Source: Tardiphaga sp.
Lineage (GTDB): Bacteria; Pseudomonadota; Alphaproteobacteria; Rhizobiales; Xanthobacteraceae
Direction: 5' to 3'
NCBI GenBank assembly: GCA_014377915.1
Contig: JACMOT010000092.1
Span: 1 to 18,792, forward strand
Length of the DNA: 18,792 nucleotides
How positions within the stretch are numbered: position 1 is the stretch's first letter; each line of letters begins with the position of its first letter. Below are positions 1-9,262 of the stretch, one piece after another. The notes under the pieces were generated by a model. The model was not told the DNA's origin and ran no database searches. It saw only the letters and a list, made by a program, of their open reading frames with translations. Made by a program: the position numbers and the translations under genes.

Positions 1-1902
<1,902 letters not shown>

Positions 1903-1916
<14 letters not shown>

Positions 1917-2685
1917 GCCAGAACGGGGTCCCAAGGACTGGAGTGGAGGGAGAAGCGAAATCGCGCGCGCCCATCAGGCCCGCCTCGAAAGCAGTGCGGC
2001 CGGCGTCGACGCCAAGCCGGAACGCGTTGGCCATCGCGACCGGATCGGCGGCCTTGGCGATCGCGGTGTTGAGCAGCACGGCGTCAAAGCCGAGCTCCAT
2101 GGCTTCGGCCGCATGCGAGGGTGCGCCGAGGCCGGCATCGACCACCAGCGTGACGTCCGGCAGCCGGTCGCGCATCAGTTTCAGCGCATCGCGGTTGATG
2201 ATGCCGCGCGCCGAACCGATCGGCGCCGCCCACGGCATCACCACGCGGCAGCCGGCATCGACCAGCCGCATCGCGACGCTGAGATCCTCGGTGCAATAGG
2301 GAAACACCTCGAAGCCGTCCTTGATCAGGATCGCGGCGGCTTCGACGAGGCCTACCAAATCGGGCTGCAGCGTGTCGTTGTCGGCGATCACTTCGAGCTT
2401 GATCCATGAGGTGCCGAACAATTCGCGCGCCAGTTTGGCGGTGGTGACGGCTTCGCGCACGCTGCGGCAGCCGGCGGTGTTGGGCAGCACCGCGACGTCG
2501 AGTTCCCGGATCAGTGACCAGAACGCGTCGCCGGTCTTGCCGCCGGCGGATTCGCGGCGCAGCGATACCGTGACGATGCCGGCGCCAGAGGCGCGGATGG
2601 AGTCCTGCATGATGGCCGGTGACGGGTACAGCGCCGTGCCGATCAGCAGCCGCGACGCAAAGGTCTTGCCGTAAAAATCGACCAA
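1903..2685 (-). CDS. thiG: Thiazole synthase ThiG (TTG start)
   Basis: ThiG forms the thiazole ring from 1-deoxy-D-xylulose 5-phosphate, dehydroglycine (from ThiO) and ThiS thiocarboxylate. The protein begins with the family block [20 protein letters not shown]. It carries SWIKLEVI with the Schiff-base lysine at K96, the same number as in the Bacillus enzyme. It also has [61 protein letters not shown] and LNTAIAKA. The chosen start is a TTG at 2685, because GGAGG at 2698-2694 sits 8 nt upstream and the resulting 260 residues match the family. An ATG at 2733 would add 16 unrelated residues and overlap thiS by 44 nt. Only 4 nt separate the thiS stop and this start, so the two are probably coupled. 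Confidence 0.95.
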
Positions 2686-2689
2686 CGAA

Positions 2690-2887
2690 CTAACCTCCCT
2701 GCCGGGGCGTGATGATCTCGATCTCGTCGCCATTTTTCAACGCCGTCTGCGCCCAGACGCTGCGCGGCAGCACGTCGAAATTCAGCGCGATCGCGAAATG
2801 CTTGCCCTCGTAGTCGAGTTCGGACAATAGCGCGTCGACATGCGACGCCTGGACGTCGCGATGTTCGCCATTAATGATCACGCGCAT
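2690..2887 (-). CDS. thiS: Sulfur-carrier protein ThiS
   Basis: This 65-residue ubiquitin-fold protein carries sulfur as a C-terminal thiocarboxylate and donates it to ThiG. It begins [12 protein letters not shown], has the core [23 protein letters not shown], and ends in the required Gly-Gly (RQGG, then TAG). The activating adenylyltransferase (ThiF/MoeB type) is not in this window. The start overlaps the 3' end of thiO by 10 nt (2878-2887), and the GGAGG used by thiG is embedded in its last codons. The small size and the diglycine end make the call secure. Confidence 0.96.
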   Translation of the reverse strand: MRVIINGEHRDVQASHVDALLSELDYEGKHFAIALNFDVLPRSVWAQTALKNGDEIEIITPRQGG

Positions 2888-3894
2888 TGCATCACCTCAT
2901 TGTCGATCTCACCGCGCTGCACATAGGCCAGCGTCAGCTCCGCCAGCGCCGGCGCCAGCAGGAAGCCATGGCGATACAACCCGTTGACCGAGATGCGCCG
3001 TTGCTGAACCGCGATCCGCGGCAAATTGTCGGGAAAGGCAGGGCGCACGCCGGCGCCGAATTCGAGGATCCTTGCTTCGGCAAAGGCCGGATGCACAGCA
3101 TAGGCGGCGCCAAGCAGCTCCAGCGCCGAGCGGACGCTGACGCCTTGGTCCTCGCTCTCGATCGAGGTGGCGCCGAGCATGAAGCGGTTGCCGTCGCGCG
3201 GGATCACATAAAGCGGCCAGCGCGGGTGCATCAGGCGTATCGGGCGCGACAACTGCACCTCGTCGGTTTCCACGAACACGATCTCGCCCTTGACGCCGCG
3301 CAGTGCCGGGTGCTGGTCGCGCGCGCTGAGCCCGCGGCAATCGATCACGATGCCGTCGAGATCCCGCGGCCGCTGTTCGCTGTTGTACTTGATGACGCCG
3401 CCGGCGGCGGTGATCTGTGCATGCAGCTGCGGCAGCACGCGGCGCGGTTCAACATGGCCTTCGTCGGGATAGAACAGCGCGTCGCGAAACCGGCCTTCCA
3501 GCCCCGGCTCGATGTCAGCCAGCGCGGCGGCGTCGAGCCGGCGGTGTCCCGCGGTCATTTTGGCAAAGCGCTCGTAATCGGCGCGGTCGCGCGCATGTGC
3601 GACGACCAATGAACCGTTGAACGGCGTATCGGGAATTTCCTGATGCCACAGCTGCAGCGCCCGCAGGCCGAGGCGGGAGACCACCGGCTCGGACACTTCG
3701 GCCTCGCACCACGGCGCCAGCATGCCGCCGGCCCAATGGCTGGTGGCCTGCTGCATGCTTGCGTCGCCGCGCTCATGCAAGGTCACGGCATGGCCCGCCT
3801 TGGCGAAGGTCAGTGCCTGCCAAGCGCCGGCAATGCCGGCGCCGATCACGGCTATGGGGGAATCCCCACGCGCAGTTTGCGTATTCTGTAACAT
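2878..3894 (-). CDS. thiO: Glycine oxidase ThiO (FAD-dependent)
   Basis: ThiO is a D-amino-acid-oxidase-family flavoenzyme that oxidises glycine to the imine used by ThiG. Residues 14-23 (IAVIGAGIAG) are the FAD Rossmann motif, followed by the ribose-binding acid in VTLHERG. Later blocks are SHWAGGMLAPWCEAE, VIDCRGLSA, MLGATSIES and, near the C terminus, GLYRHGFLLAPALAEL. The length of 338 residues is typical. The ATG at 3894 lies only 5 nt after AAGGGA (3905-3900), and those bases also form the 3' P1 strand of the TPP riboswitch. As the first gene it is therefore the direct target of riboswitch control. Its stop overlaps the start of thiS. Confidence 0.94.
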   Translation of the reverse strand: MLQNTQTARGDSPIAVIGAGIAGAWQALTFAKAGHAVTLHERGDASMQQATSHWAGGMLAPWCEAEVSEPVVSRLGLRALQLWHQEIPDTPFNGSLVVAHARDRADYERFAKMTAGHRRLDAAALADIEPGLEGRFRDALFYPDEGHVEPRRVLPQLHAQITAAGGVIKYNSEQRPRDLDGIVIDCRGLSARDQHPALRGVKGEIVFVETDEVQLSRPIRLMHPRWPLYVIPRDGNRFMLGATSIESEDQGVSVRSALELLGAAYAVHPAFAEARILEFGAGVRPAFPDNLPRIAVQQRRISVNGLYRHGFLLAPALAELTLAYVQRGEIDNEVMQCA

Positions 3895-3899
3895 CCCTG

Positions 3900-4018
3900 T
3901 CCCTTCGCCGGCATGACCCGGATCAGGTTCAAAGGGTCACCGCGGTCTCGCACGTCTCTTCGGATGAAGAGTGCCAGCTTGCGGTATCTCAGCTCCTCGT
4001 CGGAGCTCCCCTCGGAAC
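3900..4018 (-). promoter_or_regulatory. TPP riboswitch (THI element) controlling the thi operon
   Basis: Read on the minus strand, the aptamer has the two conserved THI blocks. CTGAGATACC lies at 3992-3983, and the ACCCTTTGAACCTGATC...GGGTCATGCCGGCGAAGGGA block lies at 3937-3900. P1 can form from UUCC (4017-4014) and GGGA (3903-3900). An extra hairpin CTCTTC-ATCC-GAAGAG (3971-3956) extends the variable P3 arm. The 3' P1 strand is part of the thiO Shine-Dalgarno. I see no U-rich intrinsic terminator between aptamer and ATG, and only 5 nt are available. That points to repression of translation initiation when TPP stabilises P1. The family is certain; the mechanism is inferred. Confidence 0.97.
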
Positions 4019-4024
4019 GATTGC

Positions 4025-4052
4025 AATGTAAGCTGATGCGCCGAAGTGTCAA
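4025..4052 (-). promoter_or_regulatory. Sigma-70-type promoter of the thi operon
   Basis: On the minus strand a perfect -35 TTGACA (4052-4047) is followed by a 16-bp spacer and TACATT (4030-4025, 4 of 6 matches to TATAAT). A start about 7 nt downstream falls at 4018, the first paired region of the aptamer. The transcript would therefore begin with the riboswitch, with no extra leader. The promoter sits between the stop of the upstream transglycosylase gene (4077) and the aptamer. Confidence 0.72.
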
Positions 4053-4076
4053 CGCACGCCGCCTGAATGGCTCGGC

Positions 4077-4577
4077 TCAGGGCTTAGGAACCTGCGCATT
4101 GGCACTGGCAATTGCCGACTCGGCCGGCTTGTCGGCATTTTTGGCAAAGATTGGCTGGTGCGGCGGGCTGGAAGGCTGACTTTGCCGTTTGGCAGCATAA
4201 TAATAACCACCGGCGTAATACGACACCGTGCGGTTGTGGTCGCCATTGGCGGCACGGAACGCGCCGGCCAGATACTTCACGGCGTAAGTCAGGTTGGTGT
4301 CGGGATCGCGCAGCCCTTCGGCCGTGCCGGTGTAACCGAGCCCGCGCGCGGTCGCGAGCTTGATCTGCATCAGGCCGATCGTGCCGCCGCGGCCGATCAA
4401 CGCCGCATGGTATTTGCTCTCGCGCACAATGATGCGGTGCACCAGCGCTTCCGGTACGCCGTTGGCCTTGGCGTGGGTGGAGATTATCGCATCATAGTCG
4501 GCTCGGTTCTCGGCAAAGGCGGTTCCGGGAACGGCGGCGAGAGCCAGTGTTGTCGCCAGCCAAAGAGAACGTTTCAT
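4077..4577 (-). CDS. Secreted lytic transglycosylase (SLT/goose-lysozyme-like fold)
   Basis: This is a predicted periplasmic murein hydrolase that cleaves MurNAc-GlcNAc bonds with formation of 1,6-anhydro-MurNAc. Residues 1-22 form a signal peptide (MKRS, hydrophobic core, GTAFA cleavage). The catalytic glutamate is probably E53 in RIIVRESKYHAAL, followed by GLMQIKLATARGLGY (68-82), NLTYAVKYLAG and the Tyr-rich VSYYAGGYYYA. The 166-residue length indicates a single catalytic domain with a low-complexity Pro/Ala/Ser tail and no peptidoglycan-binding module. I prefer the ATG at 4577, because it gives the clean signal peptide; the ATG at 4607 adds ten charged residues. Neither start has a strong ribosome binding site. 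The substrate and physiological role cannot be read from the sequence. Confidence 0.86.
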   Translation of the reverse strand: MKRSLWLATTLALAAVPGTAFAENRADYDAIISTHAKANGVPEALVHRIIVRESKYHAALIGRGGTIGLMQIKLATARGLGYTGTAEGLRDPDTNLTYAVKYLAGAFRAANGDHNRTVSYYAGGYYYAAKRQSQPSSPPHQPIFAKNADKPAESAIASANAQVPKP

Positions 4578-4795
4578 CAAGGGGTCTCGACGTTTCAGGG
4601 CATTCAAATCCGGCTGCCATTTGCAGCCCGTAGCCTTTCAGCCAGCCTAATCACGCAGAATCAATTATTGTCGCTTAGGGCGCAAATCCTGCCTTTGTGT
4701 GGCGAGCTTTGGCACATACCGCCGGGTTTACCAAGAATTATGCCTGGCCATGGTTGGATCGGCCGGCAACCCATTGTTTTCCGTACGAGCGCCCG
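4578..4795. other. Divergent intergenic region, transglycosylase / membrane protein
   Basis: This gap should hold both divergent promoters. Its middle is AT-richer (CAATTATTG near 4660 and TTTACCAAGAATTATG near 4727). I do not find a convincing -35/-10 pair, an EcfG motif or a stable hairpin. Confidence 0.4.
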
Positions 4796-6280
4796 ATGAC
4801 GATGTCCGCCACCCACGCCGTCGAAATCCGCAGGCCATTGCATGGCTTGCTGCCGCTGGCTGTCGGCCTTGGCACTTACGCACTGATGCTCGCGGCTGGC
4901 AATGCGTTGCTCAATGACCCCGACACCTACTGGCAGGTTGTAGTCGGACAATGGATACTCGATCACCGCGCGGTGCCGCGCACCGACGTCTACTCGTTCA
5001 CGATGAACGGCCAGCCGTGGATCTCGACGCAGTGGTTGGCGCAATTGCTGTTCGGCGCCACCTACCGCGCCTTTGGCTGGGCCGGGCCAGTGGTGCTCAC
5101 CGCCGCCGCGATCGCGTCCACCTTTGCAATGCTGGCGCGGTTTCTCAGCCAGCGACTGACCAGCAATGCGACGCTGGTGTTTGTCGCGGTGGCGATCGCC
5201 CTGATGTTTCCGCATCTGCTGGCGCGGCCGCATGTGCTGGCGATGCCGGTCATGGTGGCATGGGTCGCGGGCCTGGTGGCGGCGATGGACCGCCGCGGCG
5301 CGCCGTCCTGGGCCTTGTTGCCGCTGATGGCGCTATGGGCCAATCTGCATGGCGGCTTCGTGCTCGGCCTCGCGCTGATGGCGCCGATCGGCCTCGATGC
5401 GATCTGGAGAACTCCCGCGGCAGCGCAGCGATCGCTGCTGCTGCGATGGGCGACGTTCGGGCTGGCGGCGCTCGTGGCGTGCTGTCTGACACCCTATGGC
5501 TGGGAGTCGTTGCTGGCGGCGCGGCGTATTCTCAATCTCGGGCAGGCGCTCGCTTTGATCGGCGAGTGGCGGGCGGCGAATTTCGGCCATGCCGGCCCGC
5601 TCGAACTGACGGTGCTGATCGCCTTCGCGCTGGTGCTGTGGCGCGGCGTCACATTGCCGCCGATGCGTATCGTTCTGGTGCTCGGCTTCGTGTTCATGGC
5701 GCTCAGCCACGTGCGCAATGCCGAGGTGCTGGCGCTATTGGCACCGCTGGTGCTGGCCGGCCCGCTGGCGGCCCAGATCGGTCGCGGCGACAGCGCGGCG
5801 GTCACGCCGCCGCGGCGCCTTCTGATCGCTGCTGTTGCGATCTGCGTGATGGCTGCGACCATTCTGGTCGCATCAACGCGGCGCTTTACCCCAGACCTGC
5901 GCAATTCGCCGGTGGCGGCGGTCATCGAACTTCAAAAACTTCATCTCAGCCGCGTGTTCAACGATTATGATTTTGGCGGCTATCTGATCGCCAGCGGCGT
6001 GCCGACCTTCATCGATGGCCGCACCGAACTGTTCGGTGAGAAGCTGATGGTCGATCACAACAATGCCAGCGGGCTCGCCGATCCCGACGATCTGTTCCGT
6101 TTGCTAGCGGACTACAAGATCGAGGCGACCTTGTTGCGGACGCAGAGCGCGGCAACCAAACTGCTCGATCGCGTCGATGGCTGGGAGAAGGTCTATAGTG
6201 ACGAGATCGCGACCATCCATCTTCGCCGCGCCGGCGCGTCGCATACGCGGTCGCCGGCGGTCCAGCCGGATCTCACATAG
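4796..6280 (+). CDS. Polytopic inner-membrane protein of unknown function, GT-C-like architecture
   Basis: I do not recognise a named family. The 494-residue protein has about nine to eleven hydrophobic segments between residues 15 and 360. A large loop at 41-80 contains the acidic DPDTYWQVVVGQWIL and NGQPWISTQWLAQ. A soluble C-terminal domain of about 130 residues contains RVFNDYDFGGYLI and PTFIDGRTELFGEK. An acidic, aromatic first loop followed by many membrane spans resembles GT-C glycosyltransferases that use lipid-linked sugars, but that is analogy only. I start it at the ATG at 4796; an ATG at 4802 is possible. The open frame upstream to 4697 lacks a plausible ribosome binding site and would add a non-hydrophobic leader. 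The gene ends 2 bp from the convergent histidine kinase gene. Confidence 0.8.
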   Translation: MTMSATHAVEIRRPLHGLLPLAVGLGTYALMLAAGNALLNDPDTYWQVVVGQWILDHRAVPRTDVYSFTMNGQPWISTQWLAQLLFGATYRAFGWAGPVVLTAAAIASTFAMLARFLSQRLTSNATLVFVAVAIALMFPHLLARPHVLAMPVMVAWVAGLVAAMDRRGAPSWALLPLMALWANLHGGFVLGLALMAPIGLDAIWRTPAAAQRSLLLRWATFGLAALVACCLTPYGWESLLAARRILNLGQALALIGEWRAANFGHAGPLELTVLIAFALVLWRGVTLPPMRIVLVLGFVFMALSHVRNAEVLALLAPLVLAGPLAAQIGRGDSAAVTPPRRLLIAAVAICVMAATILVASTRRFTPDLRNSPVAAVIELQKLHLSRVFNDYDFGGYLIASGVPTFIDGRTELFGEKLMVDHNNASGLADPDDLFRLLADYKIEATLLRTQSAATKLLDRVDGWEKVYSDEIATIHLRRAGASHTRSPAVQPDLT

Positions 6281-6282
6281 GC

Positions 6283-7611
6283 TCAGGCCGTCGCCACGGC
6301 TGGCTCGCGCGGCGGCAGCGTAATTCTCGCGATCAACCCGTGCGGCTGGCGGTCGTTCAGCGTCAGTTCGCCGCCATGGGCCAGCGCCACCGCCCGCGCG
6401 ATCGACAGGCCGAGGCCGAAGCCAGCGGATTGATGGTCCATGTTGCGGGCGTCGTCGCCGCGCACGAAGGGCTGCAGCATGGCGCTCTTCTGTGGGTCGG
6501 AAATTCCCGGCCCATCATCGGCGACATCGATGCTGGATCCGGCGGCGGAGACCGTCAGCCGAATGTTGGCCTCGGCGCCGAATTTGATGGCGTTCTCGAC
6601 CAGATTGGTGACGGCGCGATGGAGGTCGTCGGGGCGGGCCATCGCCATCGCATGCGATGGTCCTTCATAGGTCACGGCATGGCCGACATCGACGAACTGG
6701 TCGGCGATCAGCTGCAACGTGGTGGCGATGTCGGTGAGTGTCAGTGCCTCGAGCTTGCGGTCGTTGCGCAGGAACGACAGCACGGCTTCGAGCATCGAGC
6801 GCATCTGGTCGAGGTCGCGCAGCATGTGGCGGCGATGACCGTCGTCCTCGATGAATTCCGAGCGCAGCCGCAGCCGGGTGATCGGCGTGCGCAGATCATG
6901 GCTGATCGCCGCGAGCATCTTGGTTCGGTCATCGATCAGCACCGTGATGCGTTCGCGCATCCGGTTCAGGGCACGCGCCACCGATCGGATCTCCTCGGGC
7001 CCGCGCTCCGGCAGTGGTTCGGCGGCGCCATTGAGGCTGAAATCTTCCGCGGCCTTGGCAAATGAGGATAGTGGTGCCGACAGCATCCGCGCTGCCCATA
7101 ATCCGAGCAGGGTCAGGCTGATAACCACGAACAGCAGCGTCATGAACCAGGGGCCGCCCCAGAACGGACCATTATGGCGCTCCGGCTTTATGTTCAGCGA
7201 AATCACCTCGCCATCCGGCAGCGCGATCCCCAGCCGGTCGCGCGGCTCGCCGGAGATGCGCAACAGGCTGACACCCTCCAGAAGCCGATGCAGGCTGCGT
7301 TGCGGATAGTTCGCGCTGTCGTCGACAACGGCTGTGGTGCCGGGCGACAGCGTCTGGATATCGAATTGCGGGAAGGTCCGCGCCATGGTCCGCAGCGTCG
7401 CGGGCCGTTCGGCCGCCGGCGTCGCAGCGAGCAGTCTGACCAGCGCGACGATTTCGCCATGGCCGCGATCAAACCTCTGATCGCTGGGATCCGGCTGAAA
7501 CAGCATGAAAGTAGTGGTGACGATCAGATGGATCGCGATGATGGAAACCACCACCAGCGCGGCGATCTGGCCGCTGATCCGCCGGAGATTGACGACGTCG
7601 AGAAGCTTCAT
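6283..7611 (-). CDS. Two-component sensor histidine kinase (HAMP-HisKA-HATPase)
   Basis: This 442-residue inner-membrane kinase is the partner of the response regulator encoded just upstream. TM1 is at about 16-38, a periplasmic sensor region at about 39-153, TM2 at about 155-174 and HAMP at about 175-228. The H box ISHDLRTPITRLRLR has the phospho-accepting H238. The N box is NLVENAIKFG (336-345), G1 is DDGPGI (365-370), and G2 is GFGLGLSIARAVALAHGGEL (397-416). All catalytic motifs are intact and the layout is EnvZ-like. The ATG at 7611 follows the regulator stop by 15 bp, so the two are co-transcribed. The short sensor region has no domain I can name, so the signal is unknown. Confidence 0.94.
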   Translation of the reverse strand: MKLLDVVNLRRISGQIAALVVVSIIAIHLIVTTTFMLFQPDPSDQRFDRGHGEIVALVRLLAATPAAERPATLRTMARTFPQFDIQTLSPGTTAVVDDSANYPQRSLHRLLEGVSLLRISGEPRDRLGIALPDGEVISLNIKPERHNGPFWGGPWFMTLLFVVISLTLLGLWAARMLSAPLSSFAKAAEDFSLNGAAEPLPERGPEEIRSVARALNRMRERITVLIDDRTKMLAAISHDLRTPITRLRLRSEFIEDDGHRRHMLRDLDQMRSMLEAVLSFLRNDRKLEALTLTDIATTLQLIADQFVDVGHAVTYEGPSHAMAMARPDDLHRAVTNLVENAIKFGAEANIRLTVSAAGSSIDVADDGPGISDPQKSAMLQPFVRGDDARNMDHQSAGFGLGLSIARAVALAHGGELTLNDRQPHGLIARITLPPREPAVATA

Positions 7612-7626
7612 GTCCGTCGGTCTTGA

Positions 7627-8364
7627 TCAGTTGGTGGTGGCGACGGCTATGGCTTCCAAGGTCGGCGTGAACATATAGCCGCCCGATCGCACCGTCTTGA
7701 TCAGGGTGGCATCCTGCGGGTCGGCCTCGATCTTGCGCCGGATGCGGCTGACCAGCACGTCGATACTGCGCTCGAACGAACCGGCATTGCGGCCCTGGGT
7801 CAGATCGAGCAGGCTTTCGCGCGACAGCACCCGTCCCGAGCGTTCGCAGAAGGCACGCAGCAGGTCGAATTCGGCCGACGTCATCGCGACGCGCGCACCG
7901 GCCGGGTTGCGCAGCTCGCGCAGCCGGAAATCGATCTGCCAGCCGGCGAAGGAAAGCGCTGTGGCGCTTGGCGTCGCGCTGGCGTTGAGGGCGTTAGCCT
8001 GGCGGCGCAGTACCGCGTTGATGCGGGCCAGCAATTCGCGCGGATTGAACGGTTTTGGCAGGTAATCATCGGCGCCCATTTCGAGGCCGAGGATGCGGTC
8101 AACATCCTCGCCGCGCGCGGTCAGCATGATGATCGGCAACTGCGATTCCGCGCGAACCCGGCGGCACAGGCTAAGGCCGTCCTCGCCGGGCAGCATCACG
8201 TCGAGGATCATCAGATCGATCCGCTGGTCGGCCAGCGCCTTCTCCATCTCGCGACCGTCGGCCGCCGTGGTGACGTTGCAGGAATTGGTACGCAGATACT
8301 TCGCGATCAGCGTGCGAGTCTCGCGGTCATCTTCGACGACCAGGATATTGGGAGAAATTGCCAT
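7627..8364 (-). CDS. OmpR/PhoB-family response regulator
   Basis: A cytoplasmic DNA-binding regulator of 245 residues. The receiver domain (about 5-120) has the acidic pair E11-D12-D13, the phospho-acceptor D55 in MILDVMLPGEDG, T82 in IIMLTARGED and K104 in DDYLPKPFNPRELLARI. A linker rich in Ala and Ser (about 125-140) joins a winged-helix domain with MTSAEFDLLRAFCERSGRVLSRESLLD and VSRIRRKIEADPQ. I start it at the ATG at 8364 (MAISPNILVVEDD), because AAAAGGG lies 5 nt upstream; the frame stays open to 8574 but that extension is not receiver-like. The gene is divergent from the Ser/Thr-rich protein gene, and a phased direct repeat lies between them. Confidence 0.95.
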   Translation of the reverse strand: MAISPNILVVEDDRETRTLIAKYLRTNSCNVTTAADGREMEKALADQRIDLMILDVMLPGEDGLSLCRRVRAESQLPIIMLTARGEDVDRILGLEMGADDYLPKPFNPRELLARINAVLRRQANALNASATPSATALSFAGWQIDFRLRELRNPAGARVAMTSAEFDLLRAFCERSGRVLSRESLLDLTQGRNAGSFERSIDVLVSRIRRKIEADPQDATLIKTVRSGGYMFTPTLEAIAVATTN

Positions 8365-8437
8365 GGCGACCCTTTTGGCCGGGATTGAAGTCGTCTGCCG
8401 AAGTTTTTTGTTTCGGACTATTGCTGAACCCGAATGG

Positions 8438-8455
8438 GCAACATGCTGCAACATG
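8438..8455. promoter_or_regulatory. Candidate OmpR-type operator: direct repeat GCAACATG x2
   Basis: GCAACATG occurs at 8438-8445 and again at 8448-8455. The period is exactly 10 bp, the helical phasing typical of tandem OmpR/PhoB winged-helix sites. It lies 74 bp upstream of the response regulator start and 77 bp upstream of the divergent gene. It could serve autoregulation, control of the neighbour, or both. A palindrome CGTTAA-TATCG-TTAACG (8479-8495) lies beside it. Binding is inferred from spacing and location only. Confidence 0.4.
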
Positions 8456-8531
8456 TCAGCAAGGCAATAAAAAGACCTCGTTAATATCGTTAACGGAATG
8501 TGGAAGCGTCTCAAGCACCTTGGAGCTTCCC

Positions 8532-9107
8532 ATGACCTCGATCTCGGCTGCATCCAGCAGCTCCTACCAGACACCGCTTCAGAAGCTGCAGCAGGAGCTG
8601 CAAGCCGAAATCACGTCAGGGAAGATTTCTACGGCCGATCAGGACGCGCTGTCTTCCGCGCTCACCGACATCGACTCGTCACTGCAGGCCGGTAAATCGG
8701 GGCAGTCAGGCACCTCGGCGAAAGCGTCGCCGGATGACCTCAAGTCCAAGATCAACGATCTGATCGCCGGCGAAGTGTCCAGCGGCAAGCTGACCGCCGA
8801 TCAGGCCACTGAATTGCAAGGCGTGTTCAAGTCCGCTTTTGCCGGCGGCGCGAATGGAGCGCGCGGGGCCGGTGGCCCGCCTCCCGGCGGTCCGCCGCCG
8901 TCCGACGGCACCACCTCCGCCGATAGTGCGTCGTCCACGGACAGCAGCACCACGGACGCCAATGATATCCTGCAGAAATTCATTGCCTCTCTGCAGCAAT
9001 CCCAGGCGACCTCCAGCTCCAGCCTGTACAGCGCCAATGGTACGTCGTCGGCCTCGGCCAGCAGTCAGGCGTCGTATTCGGCGCTGTTGATCGACTACAC
9101 CACATAG
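8532..9107 (+). CDS. Ser/Thr/Ala-rich protein with duplicated helix-SGK-TADQ motif, function unknown
   Basis: No named family recognised; related hypothetical proteins seem common in Bradyrhizobium. The protein has 191 residues with no signal peptide and no membrane segment. An imperfect repeat occurs twice: QQELQAEITSGKISTADQDAL (20-40) and a unit at 76-95, DLIAGEVSSGKLTADQATEL. Each is helix-turn-helix in character, like an EF-hand-sized unit but without the Asp/Asn/Glu calcium loop. Next come a Gly/Pro segment (GGPPPGGPPP, 114-123), a Ser/Thr-rich stretch (127-143), an amphipathic helix (DILQKFIASLQQSQ), a poly-Ser region and the tail YSALLIDYTT. GGAG (8522-8525) precedes the ATG by 6 nt. 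Its position divergent from a two-component regulator makes it a possible regulatory target. It may be a surface or flagellar-export-like product, but that is speculation. Confidence 0.8.
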   Translation: MTSISAASSSSYQTPLQKLQQELQAEITSGKISTADQDALSSALTDIDSSLQAGKSGQSGTSAKASPDDLKSKINDLIAGEVSSGKLTADQATELQGVFKSAFAGGANGARGAGGPPPGGPPPSDGTTSADSASSTDSSTTDANDILQKFIASLQQSQATSSSSLYSANGTSSASASSQASYSALLIDYTT

Positions 9108-9169
9108 CCGAGCACCTCCGGTCGTTACTCCGGGCTACTTCTCGCTATTACCCGATCGAAGATGTGGAT

Positions 9170-9184
9170 GTCCGGTCGCCGGAC
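9170..9184 (+). terminator. Weak terminator-like hairpin after the Ser/Thr-rich gene
   Basis: GTCCGG-TCG-CCGGAC is a perfect 6-bp stem with a 3-nt loop, followed by GTCATCAATTT rather than a run of T. It lies 62 bp after the stop at 9107 and just before the EcfG-type promoter. It could end the upstream transcript, but the tail is poor. Confidence 0.3.
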
Positions 9185-9205
9185 GTCATCAATTTGGCGG
9201 GAACC

Positions 9206-9230
9206 GGAACCGAGTTGATATCGTCGCGTT
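9206..9230 (+). promoter_or_regulatory. EcfG (general stress response) promoter of the PRC-barrel gene
   Basis: GGAAC (9206-9210), 16 bp, then CGTT (9227-9230) matches the alphaproteobacterial EcfG/RpoE2 consensus GGAAC-N16-17-CGTT exactly. An expected start near 9237 would leave about 26 nt before the ATG at 9263, containing AGGAGA (9251-9256). A second GGAAC at 9200-9204 is spaced too far (22 bp) from CGTT. The geometry is complete, so the call is strong for a motif-only prediction. Confidence 0.78.
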
Positions 9231-9262
9231 TCTTCTGCGTCACTCGCAACAGGAGATAATGT

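Noticed and set aside
8481..8494. CtrA-like site TTAA-N5-TTAA
   Set aside because: CtrA sites need TTAA-N7-TTAA; the spacing is wrong, and the sequence is better described as a palindrome.
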